Below are positions 50,414 through 59,412 of a stretch of 64,000 nucleotides of DNA, piece after piece. The position numbers were made by a program, and so were the translations under genes. Origin of the DNA: Streptantibioticus rubrisoli. Lineage in GTDB: Bacteria > Actinomycetota > Actinomycetes > Streptomycetales > Streptomycetaceae. The notes under the pieces are model-generated. The model saw only the letters and a list, made by a program, of their open reading frames with translations. It did no database searches and was not told the DNA's origin. The stretch's first letter is position 1. Each line of letters begins with the position of its first letter. Location of the stretch: positions 1-64,000 of the forward strand of contig NZ_JANFNH010000028.1 of NCBI RefSeq assembly GCF_024436055.1. The letters are read 5' to 3'.

Positions 50414-51493
50414 TCAGGACGCGCCGGCCGCACCGTCGCCGCGCAGCTGAGGTATCACCTGCTCGGCGAAGAGCCGCATGGTGCGCACCGACTCCTCGAA
50501 GGTGGGGTTGCCGGAGATCACCTGTAGGCTGATGGTCACGTCCCCGTACCACTCGCGGATGGTGCGCAGCCGCTCGGTGACCTCTTCCGGGCTGCCGACC
50601 AGCACCTTGTTCTCCGCCAGTGAGCGGTCGAAGTCGGCCCTGGCGATGTTCTTGACGATGTTCTCGTAGCCCGCGTACCCCTCGCTGCGGCGCTCGCCCC
50701 AGGCGGCCACCGCGTCGCGCATCACCGCGTTGGTGCGCTCGGAGTACCGCTTGCCCTTCGCCCTGGCCTCGTCGGCGTCCTCGCTGAGGTAGCAGTTGTA
50801 ACTCATGTGGATCTCGTCACCGCCCGGCTCGTGCCCGGCGTCGGCGTACGCCTTGCGGTACAGGCCCAGCATCTCCTGCACCACCTCGCGCTTGGAGATG
50901 GACGGCACCATCATCAGGCCGTGCCCGTCCCGGCCCGCCTGCTCGCAGGACGACGCGGTCTTGGCTGCGGCCACCAGGATCTTCGGGTGCGGCTGCTGGA
51001 ACGGCCTGGGCAGCAGGGTCACCGGGCCGAACTCGTAGAACCGCCCCTTCCAGACGACGTCCCGCTCGCTCCACAGCTTCTGGCAGGCCCTCAGGCCCTC
51101 TTCGAAACGCGGACGGCTCTCGTCCATGTCGATGCCGAACGCGTCGAACTCGTCCGGCAGGAAGGCACGGCCGAAGCCCACCTGCAGCCGGCCGCGTGAG
51201 ATGTTGTCCAGCATCGCCAGCTTGCCCGCCAGCTTCACCGGGTGGCTGAACGCCGGGATGACCGCACCGGTGACCAGCTTGATCCGGTGGGTGCGCGCCG
51301 CCGCGGCGGCGAGGAAGGTCACCGGATCCGGGCTGTAGCCGCCGTACTTGAAGAAGTAGTGCTCGACCGTCTTGACGTGGTCGAAGCCGAGTTCCTCGGC
51401 CAGTTCGACGAGCCGCAGGCTCTGGCCGAAGTACTCCGCGGCGGACTTGTCGTCAGGGCCGACGGTCGGGAAGAAGTTGATGCCGAATTCCAT
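50414..51493 (-). CDS. luciferase-like (LLM) flavin-dependent monooxygenase
   Basis: 359 residues of the bacterial luciferase/F420-FMN superfamily: TIM-barrel pattern with FDHVKTVEHYFF (about 37-48), VGFGRAFLPDEF (about 106-117), PHPKILVAA, and GSPEEVTERL near the end. It should use reduced FMN from a partner reductase (46948-47466 is the obvious one) to hydroxylate or Baeyer-Villiger-oxidise its substrate. ATG 51493 follows GGAG. It is the last gene of a minus-strand run 53739-50414 with the SnoaL-like and ABM genes. Confidence 0.9.
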   Translation of the reverse strand: MEFGINFFPTVGPDDKSAAEYFGQSLRLVELAEELGFDHVKTVEHYFFKYGGYSPDPVTFLAAAAARTHRIKLVTGAVIPAFSHPVKLAGKLAMLDNISRGRLQVGFGRAFLPDEFDAFGIDMDESRPRFEEGLRACQKLWSERDVVWKGRFYEFGPVTLLPRPFQQPHPKILVAAAKTASSCEQAGRDGHGLMMVPSISKREVVQEMLGLYRKAYADAGHEPGGDEIHMSYNCYLSEDADEARAKGKRYSERTNAVMRDAVAAWGERRSEGYAGYENIVKNIARADFDRSLAENKVLVGSPEEVTERLRTIREWYGDVTISLQVISGNPTFEESVRTMRLFAEQVIPQLRGDGAAGAS

Positions 51494-51521
51494 GGGAGCT
51501 CCGTAAGGTTGAGGCCCTCGG

Positions 51522-52289
51522 TCAGAAGACGATGCCGGCGCCACCGTCGATGTGCAGGACGAGGCCGGTGGCGAAGGAGGCCTCGGGGCGGGCGAGGTTG
51601 ACCATCCACCACGCCACCTCCTCCGGCTGCCCCACGCGTCCCAGCGGCACCCGCTCGCGCTGCCGGGCCCGCACCCGGGCGATGGCCTCGGGACCGAGTC
51701 CCGCGTGCTCGCCGATCGGCGTCTCCACCGGTCCGGGCGCCACCCCGGCGACCCTGATTCCCTTGGGCGCCAGCTCAAGTGCCCAGGTGCGGGTGAGGAA
51801 GTCGAGCGCGATCTTGGTCGCTCCGTACACCGAGTGCCCGGGCCAACCGCGCTGGTTCCCGGCCGTGGTGACGTTCACGACCAGGCCCTTGGCCGCCTCC
51901 AGGTGCGGCAACGCCTCCTGGGTGAGGAAGATCGGGGCGAGCAGGTTGGTCGCCACCTGCGCCTGGGTGTTGTCCTGTTCGATGTGTCCGAGCGGCGCGG
52001 ACTTCATGGTGACCGCGTTGTTCACCAGTACGTCGATGCCGCCGAGTTCGCGTGCGGCGGCCGCCACGATGCCGCTGGCCGCGCCGGGCGCTGAGATGTC
52101 GGCTTGATGGGTACGGATGCCGGGGCGGGCCTGCGCGGTCTCGGCCAGCCGGTCGGCGTTGCGTCCGACCACCAGGACCTTGGCACCCTCGTCGGCGAAG
52201 GCGTGCGCCGCCGCTCGGCCGATGCCGGTGCCGCCACCGGTGATGACGACCGCGCGGTCCCGCACCGCGCCCTGCTGGGCTTGTGTCAT
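51522..52289 (-). CDS. short-chain dehydrogenase/reductase
   Basis: 255 residues with TGGGTGIGRAA (about 16-26), NNAV in place of NNAG (about 89-92), Tyr-x-x-x-Lys in YGATK (about 156) and LHIDGG at the end. The middle VTTAGNQRGWP replaces the standard serine motif with Thr. It is probably a ketone/alcohol oxidoreductase for polyketide tailoring. ATG 52289. It is 28 bases upstream of the luciferase-like gene and follows the SnoaL-like gene, all on one strand. Confidence 0.88.
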   Translation of the reverse strand: MTQAQQGAVRDRAVVITGGGTGIGRAAAHAFADEGAKVLVVGRNADRLAETAQARPGIRTHQADISAPGAASGIVAAAARELGGIDVLVNNAVTMKSAPLGHIEQDNTQAQVATNLLAPIFLTQEALPHLEAAKGLVVNVTTAGNQRGWPGHSVYGATKIALDFLTRTWALELAPKGIRVAGVAPGPVETPIGEHAGLGPEAIARVRARQRERVPLGRVGQPEEVAWWMVNLARPEASFATGLVLHIDGGAGIVF

Positions 52290-52393
52290 GGGGTGTGCTT
52301 CTCGCTTCCTGGACTGGGGCACGGCCGTAGCGGTACGGCCCGCGGACGGGGCCGCGGGCCGTGCGTACCGACGGCTGGCGTCGGCTGCCGCGG

Positions 52394-52855
52394 TCAGAGT
52401 TCGGTGCGCTCGCCGTCGGTGCCCACCGGGGACCACCACAGGTTCGCCCGGGTCACACCGTCCGCGAACAGCGCGCTGCGGCCCTCCACGATCCGGCCGT
52501 TCTCCCAGCGCAGTTGGTGCACGCCCTCCACCTGCAGGCGCTCGTAGGGCGAGATCGTGCCCTCCTCGGCGCCCGCCCGGTAGCCGTCCAGCCGGTAGAT
52601 GTCGACGGAGATGCCCTCTTCCTGGTTGATGAGCACGTTCAGCGTGGTGGCGGTGATCCGCCCGCCGGACGCCTCCATCAACTTGCCCATCTTGCCGAGG
52701 TAGTCGTCGAGGCCGGTGTACCAGCCGGCGAACTGGTGGTTGCCGGGCATCTGGAAGCGCACGTCCTGCGACCAGTACTCCAGGATCTTGTCCCGGTCGC
52801 CCGTCGCCAGTGCGGCGTAGGCCGCCTCCACGCGCTCCTTCGTCAGATCCGACAT
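52394..52855 (-). CDS. SnoaL/NTF2-like protein
   Basis: 153 residues, one NTF2-like barrel: YAALATGDRDKILEYWSQDV (about 13-32), MPGNHQFAGWYTGLDDYLGK and VHQLRWENGRIVEG. SnoaL-fold proteins close the last ring in anthracyclines or act as 1-hydroxylases/epoxide hydrolases in other aromatic polyketides. It sits between a second SnoaL-like gene and an SDR in one operon. The exact reaction cannot be read. Confidence 0.85.
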   Translation of the reverse strand: MSDLTKERVEAAYAALATGDRDKILEYWSQDVRFQMPGNHQFAGWYTGLDDYLGKMGKLMEASGGRITATTLNVLINQEEGISVDIYRLDGYRAGAEEGTISPYERLQVEGVHQLRWENGRIVEGRSALFADGVTRANLWWSPVGTDGERTEL

Positions 52856-52946
52856 TCGGTGTCTCCTTCTCGGCGCGGGTACCTGCCCGCCCCCGTCTCG
52901 TGGTGAAAGGTTCGGCTTGGCGCGCCCTTGAGCCGGGCGACGTCGG

Positions 52947-53387
52947 TCAGGTCGCGTCGTGGGTGATCAGCCGGTGCTTGACCCGCCACTGCCCGTCCTG
53001 CCTGACCAAAAGGTCCTCGCCGGTGGTGCTCAGATACACCGACGCCTTGCCGCCGACCGGTGTCTCGAAGACCACCGCGTAGTAGCGGGTGCGTACGGTG
53101 TCCTGGTCCCGCTGGTCGGTGGTGACCATGCCGAACCAGTGCCTGCGCTGGACGTTCTTCTGCGCGAGCCGGGCGAGCCCGCGGCGCATGTTCTCCTCGA
53201 TGGCGGAACGGCCGCGCCACGGCTCGGGCTTGACGTTCTGGGCGAAGACACCGTCCTCGGTGAAGCCGGACGCCCACAGCTCCACGGATCCCTCGTCGAG
53301 CGCCTGCATGTGACCGGCGTAGAAGTCCAGGATCTGCCCGTACGTCTCGCCGCTGACCGGGACGGTCGCCTGGCTGGTCTGTGTCAT
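52947..53387 (-). CDS. second SnoaL/NTF2-like protein
   Basis: 146 residues: ILDFYAGHMQALDEGSVELW (about 19-38), FTEDGVFAQNVKP, and GEDLLVRQDGQWRVKHRLI near the end, the SnoaL_4 or ring-hydroxylase-beta-like variant. ATG 53387. Paired SnoaL-fold proteins are common in anthracycline and angucycline clusters. It is preceded by the ABM-type gene. Confidence 0.83.
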   Translation of the reverse strand: MTQTSQATVPVSGETYGQILDFYAGHMQALDEGSVELWASGFTEDGVFAQNVKPEPWRGRSAIEENMRRGLARLAQKNVQRRHWFGMVTTDQRDQDTVRTRYYAVVFETPVGGKASVYLSTTGEDLLVRQDGQWRVKHRLITHDAT

Positions 53388-53439
53388 CACAGCTCTCCTC
53401 ACGCTTCCAACTCGCGCCTGGCGTTTGGTGGTTCAGGCC

Positions 53440-53739
53440 TCAGACCGTCTGGCGCTCGCCGGACTCGACCACGTCGCACACATGCGGCTCGCCCTTGATC
53501 ACGCTGCCCAGGGCCCGCAGCCGGTTCTTGAACTCCGGCTCCGACAGAGCGTTTTCGAACGCCTCTTGCGTCTGCCACTCCGCGACGTTGAAGTAGGTGC
53601 CCGGCTCCTTCTGCGAGCGGACCAGCTGGTAGCGGATGATCCCCGGCTGGGCCAGCATGAACTCGGCGACGTGGGCGTAGATGCGCTCCAGGTCCTCGGC
53701 CGAGCCGGTGAGCGTCAGCTTGTTGACGAAGACAACCAC
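53440..53739 (-). CDS. antibiotic-biosynthesis monooxygenase (ABM) domain protein
   Basis: 99 residues with the ABM ferredoxin-like fold: FVNKLTLTGSAEDLERIYAH (about 4-23), GIIRYQLVRS and YFNVAEWQTQEAFENAL (about 49-65). Small ABM proteins such as ActVA-Orf6 and SnoaB oxidise anthrones to quinones without cofactor; others act as cyclases. GTG 53739 has GGGAG five bases upstream. It heads the minus-strand operon and diverges from the FAD monooxygenase gene. Confidence 0.88.
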   Translation of the reverse strand: MVVFVNKLTLTGSAEDLERIYAHVAEFMLAQPGIIRYQLVRSQKEPGTYFNVAEWQTQEAFENALSEPEFKNRLRALGSVIKGEPHVCDVVESGERQTV

Positions 53740-54016
53740 GGCGTCTCCCGGGTGTGGATGGTGGGACGGCCCCTCGGTTCGCGGGACCACCGCGTCCGGT
53801 GGGCGCACAGCGCACCGGCCGCTGATCCACCCTTTCCGCCGCCGCTGATGGCGTGTTGGGGGGCCGGTGGAGGCAGGGCGCGCGGCGCCTGGCGACCGTG
53901 CCGCGGGCCGACCGGGACCGGCCATTGACGGCGAGTGGACGGCGGCTCGAGCGGGGCACCAGTTCCTGGCACCACGCTGATCAGGACTTTCCCTCGCGAA
54001 CCGACCAGGAGCGGCC

Positions 54017-55639
54017 GTGTCAGAAGAGCACGTACCCGTCATCATCGTCGGTGGTGGCCTGTCCGGCCTGACCACCGCGCTCTTCCTCGGCCTGCACGGG
54101 GTCGAACCGCTCCTGATCGAGAAGCACCCCGGAACCTCGGTGGTGATGAAGGCCCGCGGCCAGTACCCGCACACCATGGAGGCGCTGCGCATCGCGGGCG
54201 TGGCCGACCGGATCACCGCCGCGTCACCCGGCGGCACCGGCGAGTTCTACATGGCGCTCGCCGAGACCCTCGCCGGGCCGGTGCTCAAGGGCATCATGAC
54301 GCAGGGGGAGATGGCCATGGACCATGTCTCCCCGGAGCAGTGGGCCATGGCCAGCCAGGAGTTGACCGAGCAGATCCTGGCCGAGCGGGCCGTGGAGCTC
54401 GGTGCCCGGCTGAGCTTCTCCACCGAGCTGCTGTCCTTCACCCAGGACGCGGACGGCGTCACCGCGGTCATCCGCTCCACCACCACCGGTGCCAAGCGCA
54501 CGGTGCGGGCCGACCACCTGGTGGGGGCGGACGGGCGGCACAGCCGGGTGCGTACCGCGCTCGGCGTGGGCACGCACGGCCGCGGCCGACTGGGGGAGGT
54601 CTTCCGGGTCTTCTTCGACGCGGACATGAGCGGACCGCTGGCGCAGCTGCCAGGCGTCGCGGAAGGCCGCAGGTTCGCCCTGTTCCACCTGCTCTCGCCG
54701 GTACCCGGTGTCTTCTACACCACCGATGTGCCCGGCCGGTACGGCTACGGGCGCGGGCTGACCCGTGAGCAGCCCGACTTCACCGGCTACACCGAGGAGA
54801 AGTGCGCGCAACTGGTGCGGTACGGCATCGGGATGCCCGATCTGCCGCTCACCGTGGTCGGCAGTGGGAAGACCACGCTCGTGGACGAGGTGGCCGACCG
54901 GTTCACCGTCGGCCGGGCCCATCTCGTCGGTGACGCGGCGAAGGTGGTGCTCGCGCCCGGTGGGCTCGGCGGCAACACCGCGATCATGGACGGCTTCTAC
55001 CTCGCGTGGAAGCTCGCCATGGTCGTCAAGGGCCAGGCCGGGCCGCGCCTTCTGGACAGCCATGACGCGGAGCGCCGCCCGGTCTCCGACATGATCTCGC
55101 AGCAGCAGTACGCCAACACCGTCGAGCGGCTGGCGCCGGAGTTCGACGACGGTTCGCAGGTCGCGCAGATCCCACCGGTGGTCCAGGTCTTCGGCTACCG
55201 GTACGCGGGCGGCGCCGTGGTCCGCGAGCCGGACGACGACGGCGCTCTGCTGGAGGACCCGACCGCCCCCACCGGCCGCCCCGGCTCAAGGGCGCCGTAC
55301 GTACCGCTGCGGCGGCAGGACGGCGGCGCCACGTCCACCACGGCGCTGTTCGGGCGCGCGTTCGTGCTGCTCGCCGGATCCGACGGCGCGCCGTGGGAGG
55401 TGGCGGCGGCGCAGGTGGCGGCGCGGCTGGGCATCGAACTTCCGGTGCACCGGATCGGCGGCCCCGACGGGCTGGTCGATCCGGCGGGTACCTGGGAGAA
55501 GGCGTATGGCATCACCCCGCAGGGGGCGGTGCTGGTCCGCCCGGACCGGTTCGTCGCCTGGCGCTCGGCCGGGCCGCAGCAGGCCAGCGCGTTGGAGCGG
55601 GCGCTACGCACCGTGCTGGACCGCGAAGAAGCCCACTGA
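54017..55639 (+). CDS. class A FAD-dependent aromatic hydroxylase (RdmE/DnrF/TcmG type)
   Basis: 540 residues. FAD-binding loop IIVGGGLSGLTTALFL (about 8-23), the DG motif VGADGRHSRVR (about 173-183) and the GD motif VGDAAKVVLAPGGLGGN (about 309-325) are complete; the last has Lys where GDAAH is commonest, as in some polyketide hydroxylases. A C-terminal thioredoxin-like domain follows, as in tetracycline- and anthracycline-type enzymes. It should hydroxylate a ring of the polyketide using NAD(P)H. GTG 54017 follows CAGGAG. The NmrA-like gene follows by 31 bases. Confidence 0.93.
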   Translation: MSEEHVPVIIVGGGLSGLTTALFLGLHGVEPLLIEKHPGTSVVMKARGQYPHTMEALRIAGVADRITAASPGGTGEFYMALAETLAGPVLKGIMTQGEMAMDHVSPEQWAMASQELTEQILAERAVELGARLSFSTELLSFTQDADGVTAVIRSTTTGAKRTVRADHLVGADGRHSRVRTALGVGTHGRGRLGEVFRVFFDADMSGPLAQLPGVAEGRRFALFHLLSPVPGVFYTTDVPGRYGYGRGLTREQPDFTGYTEEKCAQLVRYGIGMPDLPLTVVGSGKTTLVDEVADRFTVGRAHLVGDAAKVVLAPGGLGGNTAIMDGFYLAWKLAMVVKGQAGPRLLDSHDAERRPVSDMISQQQYANTVERLAPEFDDGSQVAQIPPVVQVFGYRYAGGAVVREPDDDGALLEDPTAPTGRPGSRAPYVPLRRQDGGATSTTALFGRAFVLLAGSDGAPWEVAAAQVAARLGIELPVHRIGGPDGLVDPAGTWEKAYGITPQGAVLVRPDRFVAWRSAGPQQASALERALRTVLDREEAH

Positions 55640-55670
55640 CGCCCGCCCGGCCCCCGACAAGGAGATGACG

Positions 55671-56552
55671 ATGATTCTGGTTACCGGTGCCACCGGCAAC
55701 ATCGGCGGCAAGGTGCTGGCCCGACTGCGGGCGGCCGGACACCCGGTCCGTGCGCTCACCCGGGACCCCGACCGCGCCCAACTGCCCACCGGTATCGAGG
55801 TGGTCGGCGCGGACCTGGGCAGACCCGAGACGCTGCCCGCCGCGCTCGACGGTGTACGGAAGGTCTTCTTGATGTCGCTCGGGGCCGACAAGACGGTCCA
55901 CGACGCCAATCTGGTGGCCGCGGCCGGGAAGGCCGGTGTCCAGCACATCGTGCAGTTGTCCACCCTCGGGGTGGAGACCGCCGCGGGCGAGGGCCGTTAC
56001 CCGATCGGTGACTGGCACCGCAGCGCCGAGGAGGCACTGCGGGCGTCCGCGGTGCCGTGGACGATCCTGCGGCCCAACGGCTTCATGAGCATGGCGTTCG
56101 CCTGGGCGCCGTCCATCCGGGCCGAGGGTGTGGTGCGCGCTCCGGTGGCCGATGTGCCGGAGGCGGTGGTCGATCCCCGCGATGTCGCGGAGGCCGCCGC
56201 GCGTGTGCTGACCTCTCCCGGGCACGAGGGCGCGGTGTACTCGCTCACCGGCCCGGCCGGGCTCACCGTTCCGCAGCAGGTGGAGATCGTCGGCCAGGTG
56301 CTGGGACGTACCCTGCGCTTCGAGACGGTCACCCTTGAGGAGCAGCGCGAGGTGATGCTGCGGTACTTCTCCGCGGAGACCGTGGACGGGGTGATCCGGT
56401 CGATCCGGTATGTGATCGAGTCCGGGGACCGGCTGGCGGGTACGGTTTTCGACGATGTGCGGCGGCTGCTCGGCAGGGCGCCGCGCTCGCTGCGGGAGTG
56501 GGCCGAGGACCACAAGGACGCGTTCTTGGCGCACAGTGCCGCGGGCGCCTGA
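55671..56552 (+). CDS. NmrA-type NAD(P)-binding reductase
   Basis: 293 residues, atypical SDR. N-terminal LVTGATGNIGGKVLARLRAA (about 3-22) binds NADP, and LRPNGFMSMAFAWAPSIR and DPRDVAEAAARVL are usual for the NmrA/QOR2 group. There is no clear Tyr-x-x-x-Lys. ATG 55671 is chosen because AAGGAG is six bases upstream; ATG 55665 would overlap the site. In polyketide clusters such proteins reduce quinones or ketones. It is in one operon with the FAD hydroxylase. Confidence 0.9.
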   Translation: MILVTGATGNIGGKVLARLRAAGHPVRALTRDPDRAQLPTGIEVVGADLGRPETLPAALDGVRKVFLMSLGADKTVHDANLVAAAGKAGVQHIVQLSTLGVETAAGEGRYPIGDWHRSAEEALRASAVPWTILRPNGFMSMAFAWAPSIRAEGVVRAPVADVPEAVVDPRDVAEAAARVLTSPGHEGAVYSLTGPAGLTVPQQVEIVGQVLGRTLRFETVTLEEQREVMLRYFSAETVDGVIRSIRYVIESGDRLAGTVFDDVRRLLGRAPRSLREWAEDHKDAFLAHSAAGA

Positions 56553-56714
56553 TCCCGCTTCACCAGGCACGGTGCGCCGCACGGCCCGCGGCCTGGGGAG
56601 AACCGCAGGTGTGTCTCATGCCCGTATGACGGAGTAAGCTCTGGGGCAGATTGTACCGTAACTTCTCCGGCGGCTCGCTTGCCCGCGGCCGTGATCGATG
56701 GATGGGAGCCGCGA

Positions 56715-57338
56715 TTGACCACGCAGGCCGGTACGGAGGGCGCCTTTGGAGGGCCGCCTCGCGGTCCCGACCCCCGCGCGGCGCGCAGCCGGGCGGCGGC
56801 CCTCGCCGCGGCCCAGGAACTGCTCGTGGAGCAGGGCTGGTCGGCGGTCACCCATGTGGCGGTCGCCGCCCGCAGCGGCATCGGCCGCACCACGCTCTAC
56901 CGCCACTGGCCGGACGCCGCCTCGCTGATCCACGACGCGATCGCCCAGCGGATGTCGGTGGTCCGGCCCGAGCCCACGGGCGAGCTTCGCGGCGACCTGG
57001 TCCGTGAGCTGGACGCGTTGCGGGTGCTGCTGCACGAGCCGGTGAGCGAGCGCGGAATGCGGGCGGTCATCGAACGCGCTGCGGTCGACCCGGCGTTCAC
57101 CAAACTCAAGGAGGCGCTGTACCGGGCGGGCTCGGATGGGTTCCGGTCGATCCTGGAGGGCGCCCGCAAACGCGGTGAGCTGGTCGCCGATCTCGACATC
57201 GACCTGGCGATCGACCAGTTGGCCGGTCCGTTGATGTTCCGCCGGCTGCTGGCCGAGCGCACGTTCAGCACGGAGTACGTACACGCCGTGGTCGAGTCGT
57301 TCCTGCGGTTGTACGCGACCCAGGGGTCCGGCCGCTGA
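56715..57338 (+). CDS. TetR-family repressor
   Basis: 207 residues with a TetR HTH (VAVAARSGIGRTTLYRHWPD, about 46-65) and a helical ligand-binding domain of about 130 residues. TTG 56715 with GGGAG upstream is preferred; a TTG 12 codons earlier is possible. It likely represses export or tailoring genes until product appears. The repeats upstream of the exporter at 44779 are a candidate target. It converges with the SARP gene at a strong terminator. Confidence 0.9.
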   Translation: MTTQAGTEGAFGGPPRGPDPRAARSRAAALAAAQELLVEQGWSAVTHVAVAARSGIGRTTLYRHWPDAASLIHDAIAQRMSVVRPEPTGELRGDLVRELDALRVLLHEPVSERGMRAVIERAAVDPAFTKLKEALYRAGSDGFRSILEGARKRGELVADLDIDLAIDQLAGPLMFRRLLAERTFSTEYVHAVVESFLRLYATQGSGR

Positions 57339-57339
57339 T

Positions 57340-57380
57340 CCTCCCGCGGACGGCGGCGCGACACCGTCGTCCGCGGGAGG
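57340..57380. terminator. bidirectional terminator between tetR and SARP genes
   Basis: CCTCCCGCGGACG (57340-57352) pairs perfectly with CGTCCGCGGGAGG (57368-57380) around a 15-nt loop. Confidence 0.85.
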
Positions 57381-57386
57381 CGCCGG

Positions 57387-58223
57387 TCAGGACCGCTGCG
57401 CGGTGGCGAGGTCGGCCGCGTCGAGCCGCAGGAGCGACTCGGTGTGCGCCGGTACGTCGAGCGCGGGGTCACACGCGAGGATGGCCTGGTGCAGGCTGCG
57501 GATCCGGGGCGACGGTTCGAGCCCCAGTTCGTCGTTGAGCACCTGGCGCAGTGTGTGCACCACCTCAAGGGCCTGGGTGCGGCGGCCCGAGCGGTACAGA
57601 GCCAGCATGAGCTGGCTCTGCAGGCCCTCTCGGGTCGGGTACTTCGTGGCGAGCGTGCTGAGTTCACCGATCAGGTCGTGGTGCCGGCCCAGTCGCAGGT
57701 CGGCGTCGATGCGCTGCTCCTGCACGCTCATGTGGTCCTCCTCCAGCCCCACCAGGTGGGCCCGCAGGACCGGGCCGACCTGTACGTCGGACAGGGCGGA
57801 CCCCTTCCACAGGGCCAGCGCCTGGCCGAGCAGCGAGGAGGCGATCGCGTCGTCCCGGCGGAGTTCCGCCCTGCCCTCCCTGACCAGGGACTTGAAGATG
57901 TTGGTGTCCAGCTCGTCGTTCCGAACGGTCAGCATGTAGCCGCCGTCGCGGGTTTCCAGCACGCGTCGGGCCGCCTGCAGGCTGCCGATCCACGGAACGC
58001 GGCGCAGACTGCGGCGCAGCTGGAGGACGTAGGACTGCAGGGTGGAAAGCGCGCTGTTCGGTGGGGAGCTGTCCCACAGCTCCTCGATGCACGTTCCGGT
58101 TGATACCACCTGGTTCGCGTTGAGAAGTAACAGTGCGAGCAGTTGGCGCTGCTTGGGTGCGGTCGGTGTGTAGTTACGTCCCTGCTCCTGCATGCGGAGT
58201 GGACCCAGCACGGCGAATTCCAT
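57387..58223 (-). CDS. SARP-family pathway activator
   Basis: 278 residues, the length of ActII-ORF4/DnrI-type activators. An N-terminal OmpR-like winged helix (LGPLRMQEQGRNYTPTAPKQ onward, to TLQSYVLQLRRSLRR near 73) is followed by the bacterial transcriptional activation domain (LRRDDAIASSLLGQALALWK ... LGRHHDLIGELSTLATKYPT). It should switch on the PKS operons. Codon 32 is TTA (58128-58130), so production of the activator should depend on the bldA tRNA and thus on development. ATG 58223 has only a weak ribosome site. A 440-base region upstream is available for control. Confidence 0.95.
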   Translation of the reverse strand: MEFAVLGPLRMQEQGRNYTPTAPKQRQLLALLLLNANQVVSTGTCIEELWDSSPPNSALSTLQSYVLQLRRSLRRVPWIGSLQAARRVLETRDGGYMLTVRNDELDTNIFKSLVREGRAELRRDDAIASSLLGQALALWKGSALSDVQVGPVLRAHLVGLEEDHMSVQEQRIDADLRLGRHHDLIGELSTLATKYPTREGLQSQLMLALYRSGRRTQALEVVHTLRQVLNDELGLEPSPRIRSLHQAILACDPALDVPAHTESLLRLDAADLATAQRS

Positions 58224-58664
58224 AACGGTTCTCGTACACCTTTCGAGGAGTAACGAGAGGATTTATGAACGAAGCATCTTTCGGGCGGACGCGACAATGA
58301 TCATCCTGGGGTTGTCGGCGGCCCCCAGGGACCATGGCGGATCACATGACTCCGATGATCGCGACGCCCGGCGCAATCCGCGCAGCCCGCGCGGCAGCGG
58401 CGGTACGCGATGCCTGTTCACCTCCCCCGTGGCCGACAGGCTATCTCGGGCATTCTAAGTGAAACATTTGTTGCCATCAAACACTTGCAAGGGAAGGATT
58501 AATTCCGTTTGACGTTGCGGCGGAGGAGTCGCCCGTGGGGGATTTGCCCCTTTGGTATTGGGCGCAAAAGGCCGCCGGGAGAGACCTTCGATGGGGTGCG
58601 GGAGGGAATGCTGATCGCCCGCTCACATGTTCCGGCGTGATCGTCCTTCCTTGGTGGGTCGCAT
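58224..58664. promoter_or_regulatory. upstream region of the SARP gene
   Basis: 441 bases with no gene. It contains an AT-rich island at about 58453-58506 (ATTCTAAGTGAAACATTTG and GGATTAATTCCG), unusual for this genome and a good place for the SARP promoter or a regulator site. No exact operator can be named. Confidence 0.5.
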
Positions 58665-59411
58665 TCAACCAGGCCAGTACCGCCAGACGACCGGCCGCAC
58701 CGGTACGTCGGCCGGGACCGCCAACGCCGCGTGGCGGCCCGATCCGACCGGCAGGTCGCGCACCCGCCACCATCGCCGAGCGCCGCACCCCGTGCCATGG
58801 CCGACCAGCACCGGCCCCGGGCGGTGCGCGGACACCTCCACCTGCCGTAGGTCGGCGCTGACCCCGGCACCCCACGCCTTCACCACGGCCTCCTTCCGCG
58901 TCCAGCAGCGGAAGAAGCACTCCGGGCAACCCCCGGGCCGGTGACCGCAGTTGAGCAGGGCCTTGCGCTCCGCGTCGGACAGCGCGGCTCTGCAAACCGC
59001 GTCAACATCCGTCCGGCGTACCCGTTCGAGGTCCACGCCGAGGGCGTGCCCGCGGCCGATGCCCAGCAGCCACTCGGCGCCGGAGCGCGCCAGGCTGAAG
59101 GTGAGGTCGCACCCGGGCTCCGCCAGCACCGGCGGGCCGTGCCGGGTGAGCCCGCACAGCGGGCACGGTCCGCGGCCGATGCGCACCCGCTCCGGTGCGG
59201 TCCCCAGATGGCCGCCGAGGATCCGGCGCAGCGCGGCGTGCGCCGTGACATAGCACCGCGCGGCGACCGGGTTGGGCAGCCGTGCCGCCCGCTCCCGTTC
59301 CGCCGGGGACAGCACGCGCGTGTCATCGGGGCCGCACCTGGCGTTCGAGCCCTGCCACAGATGCACTTCGGCACGGGCCGACGGCACCGGCGGCGTCACC
59401 TTCACGGGCAC
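58665..59411 (-). CDS. Sfp-type 4'-phosphopantetheinyl transferase
   Basis: 248 residues. The PPTase signature pair is present: GVDLERVR (about 131-138) and FFRCWTRKEAVVKAWGAG (about 169-186), with the basic LPNPVAARCYVTAHAALRRI earlier. It transfers phosphopantetheine from CoA to the carrier protein, here the ACP expected just outside the window. Extra Cys (PCPLCGLTRHG and NCGHRPGGCPECF) could hold zinc, which is unusual for the family. GTG 59411 has GGAG eight bases upstream, and the gene starts one base after the KSIII-like stop, so the pair is co-transcribed. Confidence 0.93.
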   Translation of the reverse strand: MPVKVTPPVPSARAEVHLWQGSNARCGPDDTRVLSPAERERAARLPNPVAARCYVTAHAALRRILGGHLGTAPERVRIGRGPCPLCGLTRHGPPVLAEPGCDLTFSLARSGAEWLLGIGRGHALGVDLERVRRTDVDAVCRAALSDAERKALLNCGHRPGGCPECFFRCWTRKEAVVKAWGAGVSADLRQVEVSAHRPGPVLVGHGTGCGARRWWRVRDLPVGSGRHAALAVPADVPVRPVVWRYWPG

Positions 59412-59412
59412 G

